This document shows, piece by piece, positions 17,349 to 25,250 of a DNA stretch of 64,000 nucleotides. The DNA comes from Salinispora pacifica CNR114 (GTDB taxonomy: Bacteria > Actinomycetota > Actinomycetes > Mycobacteriales > Micromonosporaceae): positions 337,793 through 401,792 of the forward strand of contig NZ_KI911467.1 in assembly GCF_000514775.1 (NCBI RefSeq), in the 5' to 3' direction. Position 1 is the stretch's first letter; each line of letters starts with the position of its first letter. The translations under genes were made by a program, and so were the position numbers. Below the pieces are notes generated by a model. That model was not told where the DNA came from, made no database searches, and worked only from the letters and a program-made list of their open reading frames with translations.

Positions 17349-18367
17349 ACCCCACCCCGCTGGTCTCGGTCATCGTGCCGAGCTACAACTACGCCGCCTC
17401 GCTCGAGGTCTGCCTGCGCGCCGTGCTCGACCAGACGTACCCGGCCATCGAGGTGCTCGTCGTGGACGACCACAGCACCGACGACTCGGCCGGCGTGGCC
17501 CGTTCCCTCGGCGTACGCGTGATCGCACTGCCGGACAACGGTGGCTGCGGTCGGGCCCGCAACGTCGGGGTCGCCAACAGCGCCGGTGAGATCCTGTTCT
17601 TCGTTGACGCGGACGTGGCGATGGCCCCCGACGCGGTCGCCGAGGCCGTCGCCGTGCTCACCGCCGAGCCGCAGGTCGGCGCGGTGTGCGGGATCGAGGA
17701 CCCGGAGCCGCTGCTGCACGACACGGCGATCGCGCGCTACCGGGGGTTGCAGTATCACCACTGGTCGGCCAGCGGGGAGGGGGAGGTCACCTTCCTCTTC
17801 CCGGCCATGTGCGCGATCCGACGGTCCGTCTACGACCAGGTCGGCCCCTTCAACCCGGCGCTGAAACAGACCGAGGAGGTGGACTACGGCTACCGGCTGT
17901 CCCGCCGGCACCGCCTGCTGCTCACCTCCCGGGTACGCGGCCGGCACGACCACGACCACGAGCTGCTGCCGCTGCTGCGCAAACTGTTCCACCGGGCCCG
18001 GCTGCGGATTCCGCTGTACGCCCGGGCCCGGCGGTTCGCCACCGGGTTCGAGACGGCCGCAAGGGCATGGGGGTCGCTGCTGGCGGCGGCCACCCTGCCC
18101 GCACTGCTGCTCGCCGCGCTGGCCGGGCCGGTGTGGCTGCTCGCCCCCGCCGCCCTGTTCGGCGCCTCAATCACCGTCGACCGTGCGATGTACGCGCTGG
18201 TGCTGCGGCGGCGGGGGGTACGTTTCCTGCTGTTCTTCGTGGCCGTGCACTTCATGGTCAACGTCACCATCACCACCGGAGTGGGCGTCGGGGTCCTGCA
18301 GTGGCTGACCTCCCGCCCGTTTCGCCGGTTGTACGACAGCACCTTCCCGGTCGAGGCTCCGGCGTGA
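17345..18367 (+). CDS. Family 2 glycosyltransferase (second of a tandem pair)
   Basis: A 340-residue GT2 enzyme starting at a GTG overlapping the previous stop by 4 nt. Motifs parallel the upstream paralogue: LVSVIVPSYNYAASLEVCLR, VLVVDDHSTDDSAGVA, EILFFVDADVAMAPDA, GRHDHDHELLPLLRKLFHRA and a hydrophobic C-terminal part (about 240-325) ending LTSRPFRRLYDSTF. Conservation of the terminal signature in both copies suggests that the C-terminal membrane part contacts a common lipid acceptor or partner (inference). Confidence 0.88.
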   Translation: MNPTPLVSVIVPSYNYAASLEVCLRAVLDQTYPAIEVLVVDDHSTDDSAGVARSLGVRVIALPDNGGCGRARNVGVANSAGEILFFVDADVAMAPDAVAEAVAVLTAEPQVGAVCGIEDPEPLLHDTAIARYRGLQYHHWSASGEGEVTFLFPAMCAIRRSVYDQVGPFNPALKQTEEVDYGYRLSRRHRLLLTSRVRGRHDHDHELLPLLRKLFHRARLRIPLYARARRFATGFETAARAWGSLLAAATLPALLLAALAGPVWLLAPAALFGASITVDRAMYALVLRRRGVRFLLFFVAVHFMVNVTITTGVGVGVLQWLTSRPFRRLYDSTFPVEAPA

Positions 18368-19551
18368 CGGCACCGCCCCACGCGGCCGCCGCGACGTTTC
18401 CCGCCGTGTCGGTCGCGGCGGACGCCGCGACGGTGGCCGACGATGAGCCGGTGCGGGTGGGGCAGGTCGGGCCGACGATCGCCGGTGGGCCCACCGATCG
18501 GTGGTGGCGGCGCTGGCCGCGCCGGGCCCTACTCGCGGCTGCGGCGCTGTGGCTGGGCTTCACCACCGCGCACCTGCTGCTCAGCGGCCGACTCTGGTGG
18601 TGGCGGTTGGCCGACCTGCTACCGCCGATCGCCTTCCTCGCGACCCCGGTGCTGCTCGCGGTGGTCGCGGCCGGGAGCCGGCGGGCCCGCCGACCGGTGA
18701 CGTTGCTGTCGCTCGCGGCCCTGCTGCTCGGCGCCGGTCTGACCGGGGTGAACCTGCCGGGACCGCTGCGGCCGGCGCCGCCGGTGCCGGCGGACGCGCT
18801 GCGGGTGGTGTCCTGGAACACCGAGTACTGGCATTCGGCGGGCCGGACCACCGAGTTCTACGACCTGCTGCGCGCCCAACGCGCGGACGTGTACCTGTTG
18901 CAGGAGTACCTCGACGAGGTGGACGGGGAGGTGGTCCGCGCCGACGAACTCGACCAGGTTCGCCGGCAGCTGCCTGGCTACCACCTCGCGGTGGTGGGTG
19001 AACTGCTCACCCTCTCCCGGTACCCGATCGTGGCCGCCACGCCGCTGTCCGCCTCCGGCCTGCCGCCCGCGCCGACCGACTTCACCGACTTCTGGAACCA
19101 CCAGGTGCTGCGCACCGACCTGCTGGTCGACGGTCGGGTGGTGTCCGCCTACAACGCGCACCTGCCGGTTCCGCTCTGGGCCGGCGGTCCGAGCCTGTTC
19201 AGCGGCGCCTTCCACGAGGCGATCCGCACCCAACACGAACGCCGGGTGCCACAGTTTCGGGCGTTGGCCGCCGACGTGGCGGACAACCCCCACCCGATCC
19301 TGGTCGCCGGAGACCTGAACACCTCACCGGCGATGGGCGACGCCCACCGGTTCCCCCCGCGGCTGCGCGACGCCGGCCACGCCAGCCGCTCCGCGTACCC
19401 CGTCTCCTGGTCAGCCGGAGGCCCGAGCCTGCTGCTGTGGCGGCTGGACTGGGCGCTGGTCTCCGACGACGTCGAGGTGCATCGCTACGAGTTCCGGGAC
19501 CCCGCCGGTCACTCCGACCATCGGCTCCAGTTCCTGTCGATCTCGGTCTGA
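18364..19551 (+). CDS. Membrane-anchored endonuclease/exonuclease/phosphatase-family hydrolase
   Basis: A 395-residue protein with an N-terminal region holding about three transmembrane helices (roughly 50-130) and an EEP-fold domain (about 150-395), which should face outward. EEP motifs are LRVVSWNTEYW, YLLQEY, VSAYNAHLPVP, ILVAGDLNTSPAM, DWALVSDD and the terminal GHSDHRLQFLSI (catalytic His/Asp). In this architecture EEP enzymes hydrolyse phosphodiesters or phosphomonoesters of lipids or sugars rather than DNA. Removing a phosphate from a transferred phospho-sugar, or a prenyl-phosphate product, would fit the locus. Its GTG overlaps the preceding stop by 4 nt. Confidence 0.85.
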   Translation: MTAPPHAAAATFPAVSVAADAATVADDEPVRVGQVGPTIAGGPTDRWWRRWPRRALLAAAALWLGFTTAHLLLSGRLWWWRLADLLPPIAFLATPVLLAVVAAGSRRARRPVTLLSLAALLLGAGLTGVNLPGPLRPAPPVPADALRVVSWNTEYWHSAGRTTEFYDLLRAQRADVYLLQEYLDEVDGEVVRADELDQVRRQLPGYHLAVVGELLTLSRYPIVAATPLSASGLPPAPTDFTDFWNHQVLRTDLLVDGRVVSAYNAHLPVPLWAGGPSLFSGAFHEAIRTQHERRVPQFRALAADVADNPHPILVAGDLNTSPAMGDAHRFPPRLRDAGHASRSAYPVSWSAGGPSLLLWRLDWALVSDDVEVHRYEFRDPAGHSDHRLQFLSISV

Positions 19552-19567
19552 ACCGGGGAGGAGTGCC

Positions 19568-21667
19568 ATGACCTCGACGACCGGTGTGGCCCAGACGGTG
19601 GCGCTCGGAGCCGGCAGCATCCCCGGCGGGTCCGAGCCGCCCGCGCCGACGGTGTCGGTGATCGTGCCCAACTACAACAAGGCCGCCAGTCTCGCCGACT
19701 GCCTGCGGTCAATCCAGGAGCAGACCCGCCGGCCCGTCGAGATCATCGTGGTGGACGACGCGAGCACCGACCGGTCCCGGGAGATCGCGGCCGGATTCGG
19801 CTGCCAGCTGATCGCGCTGCCCACCAACCGGGGCGTCTCGGCCGCCCGCAACATCGGTGCCGCCGCGGCCAGCGGCGATGTGCTGTTCTTTCTCGACTCC
19901 GACATCGCCCTCGCGCCGGAGGCGATCGCCACCGCGGTGCGAACCCTGCGCGCGCATCCCGACTGTGCCGTCGTCCAGGGCATCTACGATGCCCAGCCGC
20001 TGCACGACGGCGGCCCGGTGGAGGTCTACAAGACCCTGTTCGAGCACTACTGGCGCCGACGGGGCGCCGGGGTGACCGATGCCACGCTGTTCGCGTTGAC
20101 GGCCATTCCCCGACCGGTGTTCGAGGAGGTTGGCGGCTTCGATGAGACGCTGCGTGACGCCGAGGACATCGAGTTCGGCACCCGACTGCCGGCCCGCTAC
20201 GAGATTCGGATGAGCGCGGACGTACTGGGCCGACACGACGACGTGGACCGGTTCTGGCCGTACCTGTCCGAGCACGTCAGCCGCGCCGTGGGCTACGGTC
20301 GGCTGCTCGCCAACATGCTGGCCGGGCACCGTCGTACGGCGACCGACACCACCGGCACCCGACCGGACGGGGGTCGGACCGGCAAGACGGTGGACAGGGC
20401 TGCCGTCGCCGCCATGCTCTGTTGCGCCGGGGTGCCGCTGACCCTGCCGCTCGCGGCGGTCGCCGTCCAACTGATCGTCGTCCCCCTGCTGCTGGCGGCC
20501 GGTTTCGCCGTGGTCGACCGAGGCCTGCTCGGCTTCGTCCGGCGCCGCCGGGGGCACCTGTTCCTGGCGTACTTCGTCGGTATGCACATGCTCATGCACG
20601 CCACCCAACTCGTCGGGATGGCCGCCGGCGCTGCTGTCGCCACCGTGGACCTCCGCCGCCGCCGACGCGGTGGCATGGCAGGCCGGCGGCGGCTACTGCA
20701 CCGGGCCGTCACCGTGCTGTTCGTGGCACTGTTGGCCGTTGGTCTGGTCACCGTGCTGCGCGGGCAGGACTGGCGCCCCGTCCGGGAACTGGCGGCGAGC
20801 CTGGACCTGAGCACCGTCTATCTCGCGCTCGGCGCGGCCTTCACCATCAACTGCGTCGGTCTGGTGTTCGGGGTGCTCTCCTGGCGGGCGCTCTTTGCTG
20901 ACCTCGGGGCCCGAGTGGACCCGTGGACCGCCTCCCGGATCTTCTTCGTCGGGTTCCTGGTGAAGTTCGTACCCGGCCGGTTCGTCGCCCTGCCGGTACT
21001 CCTTCGCCTGGGCAAGGCCGTCGACGTGGGGCCGGTCCGGCTCGCCTCGGTGTTCATGGTGAGCTGGGGCATCGTGGCGTTGACCGGGGTGACCGTCGGA
21101 CTCGGCGCCGGGCCGGCGGTCGCCGGCACGCAGACGTGGTGGCTGCTCGGGCTGGCGGCGTTGCCGGTGCTCGCGCTGTTGATCCGGCCGGACCTGCTCA
21201 ACCTGGGCATCCGTACCGCCGCGCGGGTGCTCCGCCGGCCCGCCCCGACGTTCGCCGCGTCCCGGTCGGGACTGCGGCGGGCCATCGTCACCCAGTCCCT
21301 GTCCTGGATCATCTCCGGACACCACCTCTGGCTGCTCGCCGTGGTCGCGGGTGCGCCACCAGGGCGCGCCTACCTGCTCTGCGTGGCCGGGTTCGCCCTG
21401 GCCACCGTGGCCGGGCTGGTGGTGCTGGTGGCCCCGGACGGGATCGGGGTCCGGGAGGGGGTGCTCGCCCTGGCGCTGGCGACCGTCCTGCCACTGCCCC
21501 TGGCCGGCACGGTGGTGTTGGCCAGCCGAATCGTCTCGATGCTCAGCGATGTCGTCGTCGGAGCAGGTGGGCTGCTGCTCGCCGAATACCTACACCGACG
21601 TCGACGCCGAGCACCGCCGGCGACACCGGCCGTGGGGAGAGCCGAGGGCCGGACTGGTGCCCGCTGA
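19568..21667 (+). CDS. GT2 glycosyltransferase fused to a lysylphosphatidylglycerol-synthase-type (AglD/UPF0104) membrane domain
   Basis: A 699-residue fusion. Residues about 28-260 are a GT2 domain (VSVIVPNYNKAASLADCLRS, IIVVDDASTDRSREIA, DVLFFLDSDIALAPEA) paralogous to the three other GT2 genes. About 270-365 contains the usual hydrophobic GT2 tail. About 375-670 is a second polytopic unit of the UPF0104/AglD type, with IFFVGFLVKFVPGRFVALPV and VAPDGIGVREGVLALALA, the conserved charged segments of that family. Such domains are proposed to flip lipid-linked sugars. GAGGAG lies 5-10 nt before the ATG. It closes the plus arm and may couple the last sugar addition with translocation (inference). 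Confidence 0.86.
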   Translation: MTSTTGVAQTVALGAGSIPGGSEPPAPTVSVIVPNYNKAASLADCLRSIQEQTRRPVEIIVVDDASTDRSREIAAGFGCQLIALPTNRGVSAARNIGAAAASGDVLFFLDSDIALAPEAIATAVRTLRAHPDCAVVQGIYDAQPLHDGGPVEVYKTLFEHYWRRRGAGVTDATLFALTAIPRPVFEEVGGFDETLRDAEDIEFGTRLPARYEIRMSADVLGRHDDVDRFWPYLSEHVSRAVGYGRLLANMLAGHRRTATDTTGTRPDGGRTGKTVDRAAVAAMLCCAGVPLTLPLAAVAVQLIVVPLLLAAGFAVVDRGLLGFVRRRRGHLFLAYFVGMHMLMHATQLVGMAAGAAVATVDLRRRRRGGMAGRRRLLHRAVTVLFVALLAVGLVTVLRGQDWRPVRELAASLDLSTVYLALGAAFTINCVGLVFGVLSWRALFADLGARVDPWTASRIFFVGFLVKFVPGRFVALPVLLRLGKAVDVGPVRLASVFMVSWGIVALTGVTVGLGAGPAVAGTQTWWLLGLAALPVLALLIRPDLLNLGIRTAARVLRRPAPTFAASRSGLRRAIVTQSLSWIISGHHLWLLAVVAGAPPGRAYLLCVAGFALATVAGLVVLVAPDGIGVREGVLALALATVLPLPLAGTVVLASRIVSMLSDVVVGAGGLLLAEYLHRRRRRAPPATPAVGRAEGRTGAR

Positions 21668-21904
21668 CCTGGTTGCGGCGCGTGCCGTCATACCTCGCGC
21701 TCGGCAGTACCGCTGCGGTGGTCGGCGCGGTCACCGGCGCGGTCACCGGTGCGGTTGGGCTGTCGGTGATGTCCGCTCCGAGAATCGGGTGCCGTCCGGC
21801 GGGCGGGGATGTGCTGCTCGGATTGCCCGGCATGCCCAGTGGCTGGACACCGGTGTGGTGGCGCTGCTCGCCTTGTGGCTGTGGCGAACCGGCTGGGCCG
21901 GCGG

Positions 21905-23845
21905 TCAGCCGGGCAGACCGACCGTGGCCGGCTGCTCGGTGTACGGATGCTCGGTCTCCACCAGGTGGACGGCGTACGCCCGCAGTAGCGCATGCATACC
22001 GTAGCGGCAACCCGGGCCGCGCTGGATGAGGTGGGCGCGGGCCAGCAGGTCCAGCAGCCGCCACGCCTCCGCGACGGTGGTGCCGAGGATTCCGGCCGCG
22101 GCCTGCGGCTCCACCTCCGGGTCGCAGTGGCGGCCGAGCAGCCGGAACGCGCGGGCGGCATCTGCCGGCAGCCGCCGGTAGGACCAGGAGAGCACCGCAC
22201 GTACGCCGGTGCGCCGGTCGCCACCGGCGTCGAGCAGGTCCAGTCGATGGCGTTGGTCAGCCAGTTCCTGGACCAGGTGGGCCAGCGGTGTGCCCGGCCG
22301 GCTGTCGGTCACCTCGGCCGCCAGTCGCAGCGCCAACGGTAGCCGGGCGCACTGCGTGGCCAGCGCCGCCGTCGCGCCCGGCTCAGTGGTGAGCCGTGGG
22401 TCGGTCAACCGACGGATCAGTACCACGGCGTCGTCCTGGGGCAGCAGGTCCAACTCGATGCGCCGGGCACCATGCCGCGCCACCAGGGCGGCGAGTGAGT
22501 CTCGGCTGGTCACCACGACGAAGCAGGACGGCGAGCCCGGTAGCAGCGGACGGATCTGCTCGGCGGAGACGGCGTTGTCGAGCAGCACGAGCATCTGTCG
22601 GCCATCCATGCGGCTGCGGTACGCCGCGGCCCGCTCCTCCGTGCTCGGTGGAAGGTCGGTACCGGTGACACCGAGCCCGCGTAGGAACCCGGCGAGGGCC
22701 TGCCGAGCCGCCACCGGCGGATCCGCGTCGTGCCCCCGCAGATCCACATGGAGCTGGCCGTCGGGGAACCAGCCGCGTACCCGGTGGGCCCAGCGTACGG
22801 CCAGGGCGGTCTTGCCCACCCCGGCCGTACCGGACACGGCGACGAGGGCGGTTGGAGCCGCACCGGCGGAGGTCGGCCCCGGCCGTGCGGGCCGTTCGGC
22901 GAGGAGCCGGTCCAGGTGGTGTAGTTCGGCGCCGCGCCCGGTGAAGTCGGGAATGTCGGCGGGTAACTGGGCTGGCACCACGAAGACCTCACCGGTGGCT
23001 GCGGTGCGTGTTGCCGGGACGGTTCCCGGCTCGGCTGGTGTCGCCGGCGGCGCCTCGTCGTGCAGCAGCGCGGTGTGCGCGGTGGCCAGTTGCGGTCCTG
23101 GCCCCACCCCGAGTTCTTCGGTCAACAACCGCCGCACCTGGTGATACCGGCTGAAGGCGCGGGAACGGCGTCCAGCGGCGTGGTAGGCACGGATCAGGCG
23201 GGCCTGGGCCGACTCGTCCAGTGGCTGGGCCGCGGCGGCCTCCTCCAACACGGGCAGTGCCTCCTCCGCCCGGCCCGCGGCGATCATCATGTCGCCGTAG
23301 CGGTCGAGCGCGGCCTGCCGCTCGGCGGCCAGGGCGACCACCTTGGGATGGGCGGTCAGCGTGGGGATGTCGGCCAGCGGCGAACCGTTCCACAGCGCGA
23401 GCGATTGCCCGAGCAGGTCGGCCGCGCCGTTGATCTCGCCCCGGTGGGCGAGGCCGGTCGCCGCGGTGACCTGGTGTCGAAACCGCACCGCGTCGACCGC
23501 GCTGGCTGGCACGTGTAGGGCATAGCCGTCACCGACCTGGCGCAGGATCTGGCTCGGTGCCCGTCGTCGCCGGTCCGGCTCGAGGATAGAGCGCAGGTGT
23601 TTGACGTGTGTCTGGATCACATTTCGGGCGGTGGGCGGCGGTAGTCGGTCGGGCCACACCGCCGCCATGATCTGGGCGTGTGACAACGGCTGTCCGCAGA
23701 CGATCGTCAGCAGTCCCAACATGGCTCGTTGGGCTGCGGGGCCGAGATTCAGGGGTTCGTGGTCGCGCCAGGCAGAAACCGGGCCGAGGATCTGAATTCG
23801 CACAGTCGCCACCGTCTCCAGTTGTGCCGACGTCGCCGCCCGCAA
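21905..23845 (-). CDS. AfsR/SARP-family transcriptional activator with NB-ARC ATPase domain
   Basis: A 646-residue regulator. Residues about 17-105 form an OmpR-like winged helix (VRIQILGPVSAW, AQIMAAVWPDRLPPPTARNV), about 110-260 a bacterial transcriptional activation domain (AFSRYHQVRRLLTEELGVGPG), and about 300-600 an NB-ARC ATPase with P-loop SGTAGVGKTALAV and Walker B MLVLLDNA. The TPR tail of full AfsR (about 990 residues) is absent. The true start may be the GTG at codon 16 (VRIQIL). SARPs bind direct repeats at promoters of secondary-metabolite genes. It converges on the glycolipid locus, which is a candidate target. Confidence 0.88.
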   Translation of the reverse strand: MRAATSAQLETVATVRIQILGPVSAWRDHEPLNLGPAAQRAMLGLLTIVCGQPLSHAQIMAAVWPDRLPPPTARNVIQTHVKHLRSILEPDRRRRAPSQILRQVGDGYALHVPASAVDAVRFRHQVTAATGLAHRGEINGAADLLGQSLALWNGSPLADIPTLTAHPKVVALAAERQAALDRYGDMMIAAGRAEEALPVLEEAAAAQPLDESAQARLIRAYHAAGRRSRAFSRYHQVRRLLTEELGVGPGPQLATAHTALLHDEAPPATPAEPGTVPATRTAATGEVFVVPAQLPADIPDFTGRGAELHHLDRLLAERPARPGPTSAGAAPTALVAVSGTAGVGKTALAVRWAHRVRGWFPDGQLHVDLRGHDADPPVAARQALAGFLRGLGVTGTDLPPSTEERAAAYRSRMDGRQMLVLLDNAVSAEQIRPLLPGSPSCFVVVTSRDSLAALVARHGARRIELDLLPQDDAVVLIRRLTDPRLTTEPGATAALATQCARLPLALRLAAEVTDSRPGTPLAHLVQELADQRHRLDLLDAGGDRRTGVRAVLSWSYRRLPADAARAFRLLGRHCDPEVEPQAAAGILGTTVAEAWRLLDLLARAHLIQRGPGCRYGMHALLRAYAVHLVETEHPYTEQPATVGLPG

Positions 23846-24587
23846 CGGTTAACTGTATTTAGCGTTCGCCTACTTCAAGCTAATCAATGCTGGCGGACAC
23901 TGCAACGGGCGGGAACGTTGCACCAGTAAATGGCATGGCATCCATTGGTACATCTTTTTTGCAGCCCTTCCGGGCGACTAGTGACGTTTTTCCGATACGA
24001 CCCATGGGCGCGCTAGCCCCGATCTGCCGTACCACTTAACCTCGACGAAACATTGGATCGAAAAGGTACGTCCATCGCTCAACGAATAGGAAAACGGCCC
24101 CTTACTGTCCGGGTGAAGACTTTCCCCGCCTCGGATGGGAGCGCTACACCTCGAACCACGTCGACCTACGAGCCGCGAGGAAACGACGGCCAGTTCGGCG
24201 GGATGAGTGAGCCCAATCGGCCGACAAAGGACGTCGAATGGTTGACCCACCCGACCTCACCTGGCGTTCGTCCCCGTCGATTCGGGGACCCGGACCCATC
24301 GATCGCCATAGAGGCATCGAGTCAGTTTGGCGATCGGATTGCCGGTCACCGGCGCCTCACGCCGAAATTCGCACGGCGAATTCGGCCCCTCGGATGCGAG
24401 CTGGATCGACGGAGCCGGAAGCCGCTCGGAACATGATGGTCGGTGGGAAACGGCCCAGCGGTCCACGCCCACAGCCATCAGGGTCGCGGGCCACGGATCG
24501 CGTTCCCGCACCGTTATCGGGGCGCGGGCGCCGCTGCGAAACCTCGATCAATCGACAGTGCCGGGCCTGTGCGGGTCGGGGGCACGC
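23846..24587. other. Gene-poor, AT-richer intergenic stretch
   Basis: About 740 nt without a convincing gene. Short frames exist (minus 23978-24250, plus 24053-24436), but they lack ribosome binding sites, lack the GC-rich third positions seen in neighbours and resemble no family I know. The part next to the SARP gene (23850-24080) is distinctly AT-richer and should hold the SARP promoter. The remainder may be decayed foreign DNA or an unrecognised RNA. Confidence 0.5.
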
Positions 24588-24620
24588 TCGACAGGTGTCT
24601 AGGTGTTCACTAAGGTGAAC
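24588..24620 (+). promoter_or_regulatory. Promoter with overlapping palindromic operator
   Basis: TCGACA (24588-24593) and TAAGGT (24611-24616) are separated by 17 nt and resemble -35 and -10 boxes. The perfect inverted repeat GTTCAC-TAAG-GTGAAC (24605-24620) covers the -10 box. TetR-type repressors typically use dyads of this form. No regulator gene is adjacent, so the repressor would act from elsewhere. The site lies 26 nt before the ATG at 24646. Confidence 0.6.
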
Positions 24621-24645
24621 GAACCTGCACCGGTTGGAGTGAAGG

Positions 24646-25224
24646 ATGGAGATACCCATGACAGCTCCCATGCCCCTGCCACGCCGCGCCACCTCGCGGC
24701 TCAACGACCTGCTCATCGCCCCCGGCGCCACCCGAATGGAGCGGTGGCTCAGCTACCTCACCGCGGTCGTCGGTGCCGGCGTCGCCGCAGCCATCGGCGT
24801 CGCAGCGGGCTACCCGTCCCCGGTCGTGGTGGTACTGGCAGTCCTCGGTTTCGACATCTTCGGCGGGGCCGTGGTCAACGCGACCGCGTCGGTGTCGCGT
24901 CGGTTCCACACGGGCGTGACCGCCGCCCGCCGGCAGGTGTTCTTCGTGGCGGCCCACGTCCACCTGCCGGTCCTGGCACTGATCCTGCCCGCGTACCCGT
25001 GGTCGACCGCGATCACGCTCTACGCCGGCACCCTCGCCGCCGCCGTGTTGGTCGCCACCGCCGCTCCGATGTCCAAACGTCCGTTGGCGTTCGCCGCCGC
25101 GTCCGGGCTACTGGTCGCGGCGGTCACGCTCCTGCCCGCCCCACCAGCACTCGCCTGGCTGGCGCCGCTGCTGATCCTCAAACTCCTCCTCGGGCACCTG
25201 CTGCCCGGCCCGCGGGCGACGTGA
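24646..25224 (+). CDS. Small polytopic membrane protein, function unknown
   Basis: A 192-residue protein with about five hydrophobic segments (roughly 40-60, 62-85, 100-125, 128-148 and 155-185). Charged residues sit in short loops (SVSRRFHTGVTAARRQ, APMSKRP), and FDIFGGAVVNATASVSRRFH is the most distinctive stretch. The ATG at 24646 follows GAAGGATGGAG, and a second ATG four codons later is possible. I do not recognise an enzyme family. Control by a palindromic operator suggests an inducible membrane function. It is convergent with the EEP gene. Confidence 0.78.
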   Translation: MEIPMTAPMPLPRRATSRLNDLLIAPGATRMERWLSYLTAVVGAGVAAAIGVAAGYPSPVVVVLAVLGFDIFGGAVVNATASVSRRFHTGVTAARRQVFFVAAHVHLPVLALILPAYPWSTAITLYAGTLAAAVLVATAAPMSKRPLAFAAASGLLVAAVTLLPAPPALAWLAPLLILKLLLGHLLPGPRAT

Positions 25225-25250
25225 GCCCGACACCACGCCAGCGCCGCCGG

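Noticed and set aside
20923..22029. 368-codon plus-strand frame spanning the end of the GT2-flippase gene and the gap to the SARP gene
   Set aside because: Low-complexity Arg/Gly/Ala shadow. It runs antisense into the SARP gene, and the 237-nt gap itself shows only short cgcggtcaccgg repeats.
23978..24436. Two small frames (minus 23978-24250, plus 24053-24436)
   Set aside because: No ribosome binding sites, no GC-rich third-position bias and no recognisable protein pattern.
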